DNA of 64,000 nt, taken from the NCBI RefSeq assembly GCF_028858725.1, contig NC_084765.1, positions 11,301,501 through 11,365,500 of the forward strand, read 5' to 3'. Position numbers and translations under genes: made by a program. Positions within the stretch are counted from its first letter, which is position 1, and the number at the start of each line of letters is the position of its first letter. The stretch is from Colius striatus (Eukaryota > Chordata > Aves > Coliiformes > Coliidae). Shown here piece by piece: positions 33,401 through 45,254 of the stretch. The notes beneath the pieces were generated by a model that did not search any database, had not been told where the DNA came from, and saw nothing but the letters and a program-made list of their open reading frames with translations.

Positions 33401-35784
33401 AGGGAAGCACAACTTGCTACTGTACTCTGATCAAGATTTTTTTAATCACATAAAATATTTAAAATATGTTCCTCACTAGGGAAGATATGGAGCTTTGTCT
33501 GGTATAATTGACCTTATTAAATAATACAGTAGTATTTTTTTACTCTGGACCCAAGTAAATCTTAATATTGCAGTGTAATCCTGAGGCTGTTCTTTGAGTA
33601 GCAAATGGTGACTGTTTCCATTAGTAGTATTGGTTATGTGGCTTAAAATGGTATAATTACATATGCAGCTCATATATCCCTATTTCCAGGTTACTTGGAC
33701 TAAATTATACTTAATATTTTGTGGGCTAAGACATTTTTATATGCGGGAATAATCAATGTTTAAATATTTGTCCTTAGCTAAGATTAAAAAACCCGCTGTG
33801 GTATTGCTGAACAGTAGCAGGGCTACTGTTTGAATTCAGCTCTTTGGGACCAGATGACCATGTTTAGGTTTAGTGAAGGTCTGCCAGGACAGGCCAAAGT
33901 GGTGGATGCTTTGCTCTCCTTTTAACTTGGTTTGAGGTTACAGTTCTTGTTCTGTCTGGAAGGAGAAGAGGCTTTGGTGTAGTACTAGTATAAGCCGCTG
34001 GGCTAGGTTTGGGAATAGACTGTAGATAAAGTTGAGGCTGGTGTAGTTGCTCTGGAGGGTAAATGTTAATGCTATCCATTGTAATGCACAGATAGATAGA
34101 TTTTGCAACTGTGATGACAGCAATCACCTGCTGAACTTCAGAGCCTTGAGTGGGTAAATTTCCAAATGAGGAATACAGCTGTGTTTTGAGTTTGTTCATG
34201 AGTTAGGATAGAATGGGTTGAGGAACACACTTCAATGGTAGTTCCTGAAAAAGCGTTAGGAATAGGGTGACAAGCTGATCCTGTTGATTGATAGACAGTT
34301 AAACAGGAAGAGGTCGCTGTGCTAAAGTTAGGTTGGGCCTGCTGCTCTTTGCTATTTAAGGTGGCTGATTCAGACACAGCATCACCATGCTCTGCTGAAG
34401 ACTGGTATTTCCAGTCTAACTTGAGTACTTTTTTAACAGCTGATTCACTGATGACTTGAAGAATCACTTGTTTAACAATTTTTGTGTTAACTAACTTGTT
34501 AATTTCTACAGAAGATATACAACCTCCCCTAAACAAACCTCTAGTAGTAGTACATTATCTATTTTCAAGGCAGGGATTCTTTTTACCATATTTCCTTTTG
34601 TTTTGGCAGGTTGAACGGCACCGAGAACACCTCATTAACTACATCATATTTTTGAGAATAACACCTTTTCTCCCCAATTGGTTTATCAATATAACATCTC
34701 CTGTAATAAATGTGCCTTTGAAAGTGTTTTTCATTGGCACTTTCCTAGGTAAGAATTCTGGCCAGTGGACTAATACTTTGGGGGTAGCTATTTGCCTGTC
34801 ACTACGTGTGGTGTTCAGCAGAGACCACCACCTCCTGGACAGCTGAAACATTACACTAGAATGTTAGTTTTGTACTTTCCAACATGTGGAGCTTATAGCA
34901 TCAAAAGATTTCAGTAGTCAGGACTAATCTGATGTGCTAGATGAGAGGTAATGAGCCAAGGCTTAATTAGTTGCCCAAGAACATGTACATTATATGAACA
35001 CTTAATCAGTAACTTTTTGTTCTACTCTGTGTCTGTGAGACTTTTGTGAACTATAAGTTCCTGTTTTGAGTTCAGCATAATTATGTGAGAGTACATGTGA
35101 CTTTGATCTGAAGGATATTTTCTCCCCTTTGTAATACATTTTTTTCATTGTCATATATCTTCCCATGAGCAAATTAATACTTTAACTAATGTAGTGCTAA
35201 ACATTTTAGTTTTTTAATTAGCTTATTTTTGCAATATCTTTGCTTAGGAAACTATCCATATTTCTCCTTTGTGAACTCAAATAAAATCAGTTTGTAGAGA
35301 GACAGCTTGAAATCTGCAGTCTAAAGAGCAGAGATTATTTTCTTAGTCTTCGAAATGTGTCTGAGTTGTTGTTAAAAATATTGGAAATGGCATAAACCCT
35401 GTTCTTTAGGGGGTTTTTTTGTCTCTGAATTTTGTATTTGCACCTCACTTTTTAAAAAAAAGTACAAGGCCGCAGAGTGAAATTTTTGTTGTTAAAAGTT
35501 GGGATGACTAATTTATGGGGCTTTTTCTGTTTTTTTTTTTTTCCCCCCTAACAAGCTCTTTGTTTTTTTTTTTTTCTTCCGCTGTCCTCCCACCATTCTA
35601 ATTCATGGCTCCAGGTGTGGCACCACCTTCTTTTGTAGCTATTAAGGCAGGAACAACGCTCTACCAACTGACAACAGCAGGGGAAGCTGTTTCCTGGAAC
35701 TCTGTTTTTGTTCTCATGATTCTAGCCATCCTTTCCATCCTACCAGCTGTATTCCAGAAGAAACTGAAACAGAAATTTCAATAA
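27336..35784 (+). CDS. TMEM41B: TMEM41B, ER transmembrane protein 41B (complete, 7 coding exons)
   Basis: The exons are 27336-27417, 29011-29128, 30129-30257, 31822-31915, 32709-32813, 34610-34748 and 35615-35784. They total 837 bp, 278 residues plus stop, and all phases agree. The product is a multi-pass ER membrane protein of the VTT/DedA (SNARE-assoc) family. Family members are phospholipid scramblases needed for autophagosome growth, lipid droplets and lipoprotein export. Residues 1-38 are a divergent cytosolic tail. The first membrane helix is about 41-59 (SLLILVSIFLSAAFLMFLVY). The VTT region spans about 105-225, with AIPGSIFLSILSGFLYPF and the DedA-type R-x-TPFLPNWFIN at 192-203. The tail ends KKLKQKFQ. 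The human protein is 291 residues; the difference lies in the N-terminal tail. The start has a purine at -3 and G at +4. All introns are GT-AG. Confidence 0.97.
27418..29010 (+). other. TMEM41B: TMEM41B intron 1
   Basis: A 1593 bp GT-AG intron. Its first 260 bp are still CpG-island sequence. The rest is AT-rich, with no recognised element. Confidence 0.85.
29011..29128 (+). CDS. TMEM41B: TMEM41B coding exon 2
   Basis: The acceptor is ttaatttcag and the donor gtaagt after phase 2. It encodes KAQAEGGSARTSLLILVSIF and then LSAAFLMFLVYKNFPQLSE (the last codon is split). It carries the first membrane helix and is nearly identical to the vertebrate protein. Confidence 0.96.
29129..30128 (+). other. 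TMEM41B: TMEM41B intron 2
   Basis: A 1000 bp intron containing a short interstitial telomere-like run (29455-29483). Nothing else was recognised. Confidence 0.88.
29455..29483 (+). repeat. Short interstitial telomere-like (TTAGGG) run
   Basis: 29 bp of ggttag/ggctag/gttaggg units, with about four TTAGGG-like repeats, some with C for T. It lies inside TMEM41B intron 2. Confidence 0.8.
30129..30257 (+). CDS. TMEM41B: TMEM41B coding exon 3
   Basis: The acceptor is a long T tract ending ttttccag. The exon encodes EEERECIKVPRDMDDAKALG, then KVLSKYKDTFYVQVLVAYFA and TYV. It ends in phase 2 at TTTT|gtatcc, a weak donor followed at once by eight T. Read-through would add about 34 foreign residues before a stop at 30364-30366. 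Confidence 0.95.
30258..31821 (+). other. TMEM41B: TMEM41B intron 3
   Basis: A 1564 bp intron starting gtatcc followed by a T8 run. It is AT-rich with no recognised repeat or RNA gene. Confidence 0.85.
31822..31915 (+). CDS. TMEM41B: TMEM41B coding exon 4
   Basis: It begins after catccag and ends at CTG|gtaag in phase 0. It encodes LQTFAIPGSIFLSILSGFLY then PFPLALFLVCL. This is the re-entrant/VTT core segment with the P-G-S and S-G-F-L-Y-P motifs. The exon has no good open frame in isolation but fits exactly between exons 3 and 5. Confidence 0.95.
31916..32708 (+). other. TMEM41B: TMEM41B intron 4
   Basis: A 793 bp intron from gtaagt to ccctgtag. No repeat or RNA gene was recognised in it. 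Confidence 0.88.
32709..32813 (+). CDS. TMEM41B: TMEM41B coding exon 5
   Basis: It is 105 bp, phase 0 at both ends, after ccctgtag and before gtaaag. It encodes CSGLGASFCYMLSYLVGRPV followed by VYRYLTEKAVKWSEQ. It carries a membrane segment and the conserved G-R-P-V turn. Confidence 0.96.
32814..34609 (+). other. TMEM41B: TMEM41B intron 5
   Basis: A 1796 bp intron, the longest in the gene. Its second half (about 33870-34536) contains two overlapping long open frames on the opposite strand, listed separately. Confidence 0.88.
33870..34548 (-). pseudogene. Unidentified antisense quasi-coding segment (possible retrocopy remnant)
   Basis: On the minus strand a frame open for about 136 codons (about 34548 to 34138; the interval 34536-34138 starts at a TTG, not an ATG) overlaps a second frame open for 109 codons (34199-33870). 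A single frame shift near 34140-34200 would join them into roughly 220 codons. The predicted peptides include NKLVNTKIVKQVILQVISES and TQGSEVQQVIAVITVAKSIY. I recognise no family. Long open frames are unusual in this AT-rich intron, so an old intronless coding insert is possible, but chance cannot be excluded. Confidence 0.3.
34610..34748 (+). CDS. TMEM41B: TMEM41B coding exon 6
   Basis: The acceptor is ttttggcag, and the exon ends at CTAG|gtaaga in phase 1. It encodes VERHREHLINYIIFLRITPF, then LPNWFINITSPVINVPLKVF and FIGTFL. The R-x-TPFLPNWFIN stretch is the signature of the VTT/DedA family. Confidence 0.97.
34749..35614 (+). other. TMEM41B: TMEM41B intron 6
   Basis: An 866 bp intron from gtaaga to ggctccag. 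Two runs of 13 or more T lie close to the 3' end, ahead of the acceptor. Confidence 0.88.
35615..35784 (+). CDS. TMEM41B: TMEM41B coding exon 7 and stop
   Basis: The acceptor is ggctccag. It encodes GVAPPSFVAIKAGTTLYQLT, then TAGEAVSWNSVFVLMILAIL and SILPAVFQKKLKQKFQ, then TAA at 35782-35784. It contains the last membrane helix and a basic cytosolic tail. Two long T runs lie about 30-90 bp upstream of the acceptor. Confidence 0.97.
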
Positions 35785-35875
35785 GGATCAAACTGGACCA
35801 GAATTCCCACATCCTTCATCTCAGGATCAGCACTTCTGATATTTGTATATTTGCTTTTATATTGGATCTTAAGCA

Positions 35876-35881
35876 ATTAAA
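35876..35881 (+). terminator. Candidate poly(A) signal ATTAAA for TMEM41B
   Basis: This is the first common poly(A) variant after the stop codon, 92 bp downstream. Its use is unproven, since long TMEM41B 3' UTRs are likely. A later AATAAA at 37689-37694 is an alternative. Confidence 0.3.
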
Positions 35882-38800
35882 GGGGAGGTTTGATAAGAAT
35901 GTCTTTAAATGAACACATGGCCTAAAATTGAAGGAACTGTGTTCAGAAATGTACTGCATATAGTTTTGTAACCAAGCCATCGGTGTTATACTTTGGTAGG
36001 CTGTGTTTGTGGCCTTTGAGATAAGGGAAGTGAGAACACAAATGTCACATTTTGCTCTGATTATTTGCGGAGCAAAAATTGTAATGTAGATATAAATGAC
36101 AGATACTGCTTTCTAAAACTTGCAGGAAAAAAGCCCTTAATTCAGTCCAGTTTTGTAACATTGTCTTTACGCTCATGTGTGATCTGGTCTGAGTACATTT
36201 CTCATCAACTATATTTTTCTTCTTTGGTTTTTTTTTTGCCTTTGGGAGTTCCAGATTAATAGTATAATATAACAACGGTGCTCACTCAGTCAAAGTTTTT
36301 TCACAGTACTTAAACTACAATGACATTCTCATCCTGGTTGTTTACTTATATTTATTAGTGCTGTATGGATTGAAATACTTGAACCTACATCTGCTTTACT
36401 AACTGGATTAACAAAGGCAGTGTCATATTGTTCCCTCTTGTCCTCTGGAAAGTTTTATTCTGGGAGAAGATCTAGGAAGGTGAAGAGTGGGTTAGAATTT
36501 TTATTGTGGCTGGCTGCTGATTTTGAAGTTCTAGTTTTAATTTTTTTGTGTTGATCATTTTGTCAGTCTTCATACATGTATTCTGCCAATTTAAGAAAGT
36601 GATTGAATGATTATATAAAACTTTCAGCTCACAAGTGATTGAAAAAAATGTTTAAGCAGTGTAATATCGCCACTTCTCAAGCAATATGTAGAGTGTAAGA
36701 TTTTTCCATTGCAGCTCAATTAGCTGGAAGAAATGTCAGGTACACAAATTGGTGCAGTTCTTATTAATAAGAGCTGATTTTGAATAATGTTCAAAGCATC
36801 ACGTAAGAGAAGGATCTTGGGTCAGTGTATATACGTTAAAAGGATGGTTCCATTGTCTGTAAGTCAGTAGCTGGCAGTGGACAGCCAGGTGTGATACTCC
36901 TTTAAGTAGAAGTACATATGTTCATTCAATAAGGTATACAATACCTCCCTTTGTATGCTTGTAACTGTTGTAGTTTCTTGTATTGTCAGTGGAATCCTAT
37001 AAAATGAGGCCCCGATCAGCAAGGAACTGGGCTGCACGTTTAAGTTTTACCCTGGTGAAACCAGTGCTACTTATATGCTTTAAGTTTGTGCTCCAGAAGT
37101 CTATTGCTGAAAGGGGAGTTGATACATTAGCCCATGCTCCAATCAAGGGTTTATTTGTATGTTTCCTGTTATCCATATGATAGGTTGTTGATGTGAGTCA
37201 AGTTCCTTAAATGTGATAATGTTAAAGGTACTTGTACCTTTAAAGGGTTTTGTTCTTGTTATACCATAATGTTAATTGACTCCATTTCATCACAGTATTA
37301 CATGTAAATATATAGTAAATATTATTGATACACTATTTGTCTTTTATTTAAAGCTGGGCTGCACAGTAAATGATATTTTTTACTTACATAGGTAAAGGAT
37401 TTCATATCACTCCTGTTTGCAAGTTCCTTGTAAGATTATTTAGCTTCAGCAATTGCTTAGAATTTACTCTAAAAATTTAGTGGACTTTATTGGCATTTAA
37501 AACAGAACAGTGATTATTTGTATTGCAGAGATTTTAATCTCAGAGATCATCTAACCAGGGGATTCATTCCAGAGTAAACCTGAGTGTGAATTTAGCTGTA
37601 GTGAGCAAGTGTCCCCTGGACTATCAAGTGCTGTAAATTTACAGCCTACTTTTCTGCATAGTTAACTTTTCGTGCAGGTGAACTCTCAGAATAAATTACC
37701 TGCTTCTTATTGTCTAGTGGCTTTTCTCAAAATTTGTGTCAAATTCTGGTCAATAACAGATGCTGTTGTAACATCCCTTCTATCGTGTGTAAAGCCAATG
37801 TTTTGGTGGAACCTTGACTCTAAAGAAGGAACTGAACTATGTTTCAATGTAATGTGACTCACGCTATCCCTTGACATTTTTCACTGGATTATATTTCACT
37901 GTGTAGAAGAGATCAGGCTACGTGACTGAAAAACCAGCTGTGTTTCAGCTGTAGCCTGGGTTCCCATCACAGTAGCTAAAAGCTTTAAGACCTTAAAAAG
38001 GTTGAAAATAAGGTTCTTTCCTTTTGTAAAGTCTTATTATGTTTTATTTTTGTTGTTTTTGGGTTTTTTTTCATCTGTCCCTTCTATATTTCTCTTCAGC
38101 TGCTAATGACCTCAGGTGGTTTCCTACCCTAGGGGGACTTCTGAGGGTTGTGAAGGGTAAGGAAGGCCCTGTGAAAGGCAAAAAAGCACTGCATTACAGA
38201 ATACTGGTACTAGCCTGCTCTTTCCTTTAGGGAATCCAGCAAGTGATCCAAGAGATGGCCATGACATTTTGACAGGTCGACAATGGCTATCATAACACTG
38301 GGAAATTAGGAAGGTGGAACTTTGTTTTTAATTGCAAGAAATTTTAAGCTGTTAGGCGACATCTTTTGGAGTTTTTTTGCATGACATCATTCCTAAATGT
38401 CTCTTGCCATTTGATAGTAAAACTCTTATGTAAAACATGAAACACTGTATTTTTTAATACAATGAAGCATGATGAACCTCTCACTAACCTTAATTTTTTT
38501 ATTAACCTGTTCAAAAGAGATGAGTTATTAAATGGTATTTTTAATCACTGATTAAAAATTTAACTGAGATGATTACATCTGGAGATGAGATTCATTTTGT
38601 TTCCACATTGATTTTGGATGTGTAGGTAAACTTCTGTTTCTATCTGGAATTAATTTCTCAAAACCATGATTTGGAAGAGTTTTTACTTTTTGCACAGGAA
38701 GGAAATTGGATCTATCTTGTTTTATCTCCTCCAATAGAACCATTTGCATTTGATTTTTTTTTTTTTTTAATGAAATCCTGATGGAAGGCTCATGTGCTGA

Positions 38801-40764
38801 AGTTATTATAGTTCTGTTCACCTTCCCTTAACATTCCATCACGTCCAGTGTATTGAATTCTTTTTTTTGCCTTGTATAGGAAATGGATATTGAAAGCTTG
38901 ATGAAGGTTAGGACAAAAGAAGTAAAAAAAAAAAAAAAAGTCTTCCTTTAAAATGTTATTGAAATATGCTCTTATGCAAAGTCAATTTGGTAACTTTCAA
39001 TATTTTTTGTGGGGGTTTTTTATTCCCTGAGAATAATCATCATGTCTAGTTTCTGTGGTAACCTAGTTTTATGATAGTAACTAAAATGCAGTGTGGATTG
39101 CTCTGCTTTGCATTGGAAGTGAAGTATGTGTCTGCCTCATGCCTTGCAGTTTACTGTGATTAAGCTGAACAACAAGCAGGATCAACTCAGCCAGGTAGCC
39201 GATCAAGGACTGAAACACCCAGCAGCTACTGCAGGTACATTTTTATAAACGTAAGGACTAAGTGAAATGGAGGTTTTTGTGAGAGCTGTTGCTGCAGGAG
39301 TTAAATGAATACCTCTAGTGTTTTGCACTAGAAATACACTAAAAAAGAACAAACCAGGAAATATTTGCGTTCTTAGTAGCATGTTTTTTCTTTCATTCAG
39401 TCTTTGAAGTAGTAACAATGAAGTAACTGAGACTTGTGGGAGCTAAAGCACTAAAAATTATACCTTCTAGTCAAATCCCTCCATTCAAGATTGTTCTGCA
39501 CAGTTAAATCCTCTCTCAGGAGTGCTGTGTTGGATACCTGTCCATTCCTTAGCATCCACTACAGAGCCAATGCCGGAAAGGGGAATTCAAAGTATCCTTC
39601 AAATATATAGTGAACTGTTTTTCACAATGTAGTACAGTCTTTGCAAGAGTACAAAATAGGGGTGTTTTTTTTTTCCCCAGAAGGCTAGTAAGAATACAGG
39701 TCAAGTTATAGAAAGCTTTTCTTCTGACATAAATAGTGTGAAGTTTTGGAGCCTTATATTTTAGTATGAGAGTGTTAAGAGGGAAGTGAAAGAAGTTTTG
39801 ACAGGAGAGCAGGATCCCAGAATGAGCTCTTCAAATTTCCATCAGAAAAGTCAGTTATTCTGACCATTTTAATGACCAATTGATGTCTTGCAATTACATG
39901 TTTTCTGTATAACTCAGCTGGTGGCTTTGTAGCTCAAGGTCACCCAAACTGAAAGAAGTTACGGCCTTTTAATTATGGCAATTGGTATGAATTAGAGCAT
40001 AATATGTTTACTATGAGACTGTAAATCCCCTTGTTCTTCAGAACATTCCATGTGGTGTAATAATTCATGTTTCATTATTTTGTAGTATACAAGGAAGAAT
40101 CTGGGTCTGGATTATGAGAGTTCCTTTTTGTAGATAATCTTCAAAACAGAATTCTGTCTCTGCGTATCTTTAGGACTTCAATGATGTCTTTATAGCTTAA
40201 AAAGGTTAGTGGACAGGAGGTTAGTAAGTTCTAACTTACTAACTGGAGTCCAGGAGTCCGGGAGCAGGAGTCTAATGTTGTGGTCATTAACTCCTGATTT
40301 TTCTTTAAACAACTTACCTCTTGAGCCAGTTTTATTTGATAACCTGCAATCTGCAGTGTTTGCTATACTTGGAAGAATTCATGCCATGAAAATGTACTTG
40401 GAGCAGATAATGGAATCATTCTTATGTTTGACTATTTATTATGTGTAAAATGATTTCTCACAGGGAGTATCCCCAGGGACAGTTGGAAGGGTAGAACACA
40501 GCTTAAACATACCCATGGTTAGTGGGGTTGAGACCCCAGCTGAGGCTCGCCAAGACCACTAAGGTCTACTGGTACCCTCAGGACTCTGTAATAGGCAGTT
40601 TCTATCTTGATAAGCTGACTTTGATGGGACTTACCCTGAACTATATCCTGTAATATCCTCTGATTCTCGTCCAGTCTTAAGGGAGATCCTAAATTCTCAG
40701 TCTGAATGCTATCAAATTTATTAAGCAGATAGAGTAAATTAGGCATTTTGATACCCAAAATGGT

Positions 40765-41225
40765 ACAATTTTGATCCGTTTTTTGGATTTAGTGTCTTAA
40801 CTAGGACACTAGGCCAGACAGGCACAAGTTTTCAAACCAGTCAGACTTAACCAATGTGTGACCTTGACTGTGTCACTATTGTGAACTTTCCTGGAAATCT
40901 GATTCTCTTTGGCTTGGTCTTGACATGGGTGATGAAAATCAGAGTGTTACTTTCTCTCTTCTTCACGGTTGATTCTGAGGTCAAAGGGAAGCTCATAATA
41001 ATGTAAAACTCAACCTTGTTCTGTTGTGAGGTGCTCTTACAGGGGTTCCTGGGCTGCCTTTGCAAACACTGAATCAAGTCTTGGCCCTCCCACAAGTGGG
41101 AAGGTGCAGGCCTTGAAACTATGGATGTTCTCAAGAGTCTTCTTGGCTGTTGGTGCTTAGGCCTTTGCCTCCACCTTGGAGGACTTGGCCTCAACAAGAG
41201 GAAGTGAAAGAAGTGGAAATAAATC
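40765..41225 (-). pseudogene. RPL23A: RPL23A processed pseudogene (retrocopy)
   Basis: Read on the minus strand, the segment aligns with ribosomal protein uL23 (RPL23A, 156 residues) over almost its whole coding length without introns. Clear blocks are QRQPRNPCKSTSQQNK, then EFYIIMSFPLTSESTVKK, then SNTLIFITHVK. After a frame shift follow AKVN- and GEKKAYVRLA-like codons near 40815-40870. Upstream, codons like AEAKAKAL and the IRTSPTFRRPK region are recognisable at about 41100-41215 across another frame shift. The original start codon is lost and several in-frame stops are present, so it cannot make L23a. It lies between TMEM41B and DENND5A, opposite to both. Target-site duplications and a poly(A) tail are not clear. 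Confidence 0.85.
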
Positions 41226-43339
41226 ATTCACCTTCTGCCTTCATCTTTGATACTGACAAAATTGGACCTCACCTACACGTGGCCTGTTGCCACTGCCTAC
41301 CTGATCCTCTGGGAGCCCTTGTAGTAGATAGACCTGCACAATGGACCTATGACAGCCAGATGTGGGCTCCTGGAGCTGGGGAGAAGAGAACAGGTGCTGC
41401 ATGGGAGCTTAAGGAATGTTCAGCACCTTGATGTGACAGTTCCCTGATATGTGCTGTGGGAAGGTGTTTAAGTTATCTGTTGCATGACTATTGCTTACAC
41501 CAATTGTATTGTCATTTAGCAGTTGTAGAAAGTTTCAAGTGTCTAGTTTTGCAGACTGGAGAGTATTGCTTTAATGTTAAGTGTTCCTGATTTATGATTT
41601 TTTTAAGAATCCAGAGTAAATATCTTAATTGAAGTTGTCAGAAGACACCATGTACAATCAGCACCCAGACAATTGTAGTAATCTGTTTATGCTTTGATCT
41701 CTGTTAACTTTCTAAGCTTAGTTCATATTGGGAAACAGTTGCACAGAAAAAAGGCAGATATTCTAGGCATTTTCAGTTCTTTGAGCAGTGTTGACTGAAA
41801 CTGATTTGCTGTTGGGGCTTCTTAAATAATGATGAGTGTGCTTGCTGGCAACGTAAGTCTGAATTAACTAGTATGAGGAATAATCAAGATATGTTCACAT
41901 TAAGTTCTGTCTTCACTATTCTTAGAAGACTTTACTCTCTGACTTAGGGCTTGAGTTTGAAAATTCCCATCTTTGCCACTGAAAAGAGCAGCTGAATCAA
42001 CAATGATCATCTTGCCAAAGACAATGGATCTTTTAAATCACTTCCTATTTACTAATATATCTTTATGATTCTGTGGCTAAAGATTCCTAGTTTCCACAGT
42101 TTTTACAATTCCACAGATTGCAACATAAAGAATGCTTTCAAGAATCCATCAGGAGGGTCATTGCCTTACTCAAGGCCGTCTAAGCAATTTGCAAAGTTTA
42201 CTGACAAGGTTGCCATATTTTGAGTTTCCTGTGATGGGAAGACTGAGAGACTAAATCTATTGACCTTTAATTTTTATGTCAGAGATGTTGCTTGTGGTCA
42301 CTAGTCAAGAGCATTTCAGAAATTAAATTACCAGGGAGAGGAGAGACTTTCATTGACAGTATGGGAAGAGAAGGCTCTTGGGTACATCAACTGAATGCCT
42401 AGATTTAAGAGTAGGGTGAAGGGGAATGCACAGCATCAGTCTGACAAACCATATAACAAAAAGTTGTGGTAACCCTTATACTTCTTGATTAATTAGCCTT
42501 TTGTGGATTCTGGTTCATGTAGTTTCTCCATTCTTGCTCCTTTCTTGTAGCAATTCAAAGCAAGTCTGAATTTCTTAGTCTAAGACTCTCCTTTAAAAAA
42601 ATTACTTGTCCCCTTACCCTGTTGCATATCAAGGCATGTGCATGTTGAAGTATTGCTGTTCAACAGCATTTCTGGTAATCCGCTGCTTACTTATTGGCCC
42701 ATCTAACTTTATTTGCTAAATCTTCTATGTACATGTTACTGCTGGAACAGTTGAAGTGCAAGGAAAAACATTTTTTTTACTTCTCCATTTTACTCTTTGA
42801 CACACACCCCCCGCCCCCTGCCAATATCTGTGCTGTTCCTCTAGACTTTCTTACAAGCCCTTTTTAGACCTTCAGGCTATGATTTTTGTTTATAAGGGTT
42901 AAACTGCGGTTCAGGCTTAGTCAAAACAAGTTTACTATGTGCTGAATACATTGTCTTTTGCCTCATTGAAAGCAGACTGAGAAGAAAAATGTGTGAAAAA
43001 TGTCTAGAGAGCACAGCAGAACAAGAGCAGCCGGATTTATCTACTTCTGTTCTCTGTTAGTCTTCTGCAAACCTCCAGGCAGGCTCAACGTATAATGTAA
43101 ATGTATGTGCTTGCTGTAGAGTTAGCTTGAGACTTTAAAGTTGCTCTTAATTTTCCTGTTATCTTTATTGAAATCTCTCCCTCAGGTTCAGTAGTGGTTT
43201 AAAATTGAATGGTCAGAAGTGTCAATCAAAGCTAAGCAGTAATTCATTCATTTGTAACCCATTCTCTGGTCCAAACACTTGTAATCAAGTGAATGTAAGA
43301 AGCACTGGTGCTATCAGGAGTTTTTCCTATTTCTCAGAA

Positions 43340-43369
43340 GGCTGGAAAAGCCTTCCAGCCTTTCCAGCC
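43340..43369. repeat. Inverted/direct repeat ggctggaa...ttccagcc
   Basis: An 8 bp stem (43340-43347 and 43353-43360) with a 5-base loop is followed by a further direct copy, tttccagcc. It could form a small hairpin. No transcript context is known. Confidence 0.6.
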
Positions 43370-43914
43370 TTTCCCTTTCACTGGGTAAAATAGTGTAAGA
43401 CCACAGTTGTGCTGTAAAAGGCTGTAGACCATTGACAGTGAAGCCTTACATGTGCTGCTGTCTCTAGTGCTTGCAAAGAACTCCATCTGTCTTGGCAGTG
43501 TGAACTCAAATACGTCAAGTCTTACATGCTGGATACCAGGGTACGTTAGACTGGTGTCTGAGTTCAGCATTATGGATCCAACCTTAACTACTTAGGCAGT
43601 CCTAGTTAATAGTCCTAAAAGTTTTAATTTCTCCTTGTAAACCATTTCATATAGGGAAGAATCCTGTTGTGAAAGCCACAAAGAGAGAAGAGAGTAAGGA
43701 AAGGAGATGGGGGAAACTGCTTACAGGCCTTATTTCAGTCTAGCAAGGTTATCCTAGGTGAGAACAAGAGCATGAGTACGTGGTCCTAGCACCTCAGCAG
43801 CTTGGTTTGAGTGATTCATTTTCTTGCCCTGTTCCACAGGGGTTGTTTCTTTTTCCAGGCTGGGCCAGAGTCTGGTAGGGGGTGTAATTTCATTTAACCG
43901 TTAACAAGAATTGT

Positions 43915-44285
43915 CATAGAATCATAGAACGGTAGGGGTTGGAAGGGACCATTAGAGATCACCTAGTCCAACCTCCCTGCAGAAGCAGGGTCACCGAGAT
44001 CAGGTCGCATACGAACATGTCCAGGCGGGTCTTGAAGACCTCCAAGGAAGGAGACTCCACAACCCCCCTGGGCAGCCTGTTCCACTGCTCCATCACAGAA
44101 AAATAGTTTTTTCTTATATTTAAGTGGAACTTTTTGTGTTCCAGCTTCATCTCATTACCCCTTGTCCTGGTGCTAGATACAATAGAAAAAAAGGACGTCC
44201 CAGCCTCCTGACACCCACCCTTTAGGTATTTGTATAAAATCCTCCCCTCGGTCTTCTCTTTTCTAAACAGTCCCAGTTCCCAATG
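43915..44285 (-). repeat. CR1 LINE 3' fragment, minus orientation
   Basis: On the plus strand it opens with tcatagaatcatagaacggt and aggggttggaagggacc, the reverse complement of the CR1 3' end with its ATTCTATGA-type terminal repeats. The minus-strand frame at 44150-43959 carries CR1 ORF2 C-terminal residues (WNRLPRGVVESPSLEVFKTR-LD). It is 5'-truncated at about 44285 and well preserved, so relatively young. It lies just upstream of the DENND5A CpG island. Confidence 0.95.
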
Positions 44286-44558
44286 TTAATTCAAATCGAA
44301 GAAAAAAAACCCTGCACTAAATCGAAATCAACCCAGAAACACTTCTGCAACCACCCTCTTTCCCCTGCCCTGTGCCCGTTGCAGGGGAGGGCTGCTCCGC
44401 AAAGCTGCGGAGTCACGCCAGCCCCTGGGGCTGCAGCTCGGGGAGCGGCGCTGGGCAGCGGTTGGTGACAGAGGCAGCTGCACGTCCAGACGCGCTTTCA
44501 CAACCCTCTAGCGCTAAACCGCGCTGGCGGCGGGCAGCCCGGAGCAGAGTCTCCGTAG

Positions 44559-45254
<696 letters not shown>

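Larger units (their letters stand above)
35785..43910 (+). other. TMEM41B 3' UTR (extent unknown) and spacer to DENND5A
   Basis: This is about 8.1 kb without a recognised functional gene. A possible early poly(A) signal ATTAAA is at 35876-35881, and AATAAA occurs at 37689-37694. T exceeds A along the plus strand for several kb, which would fit a long 3' UTR or read-through transcription. It contains the RPL23A retropseudogene and a hairpin-forming direct repeat at 43340-43369. Confidence 0.65.
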
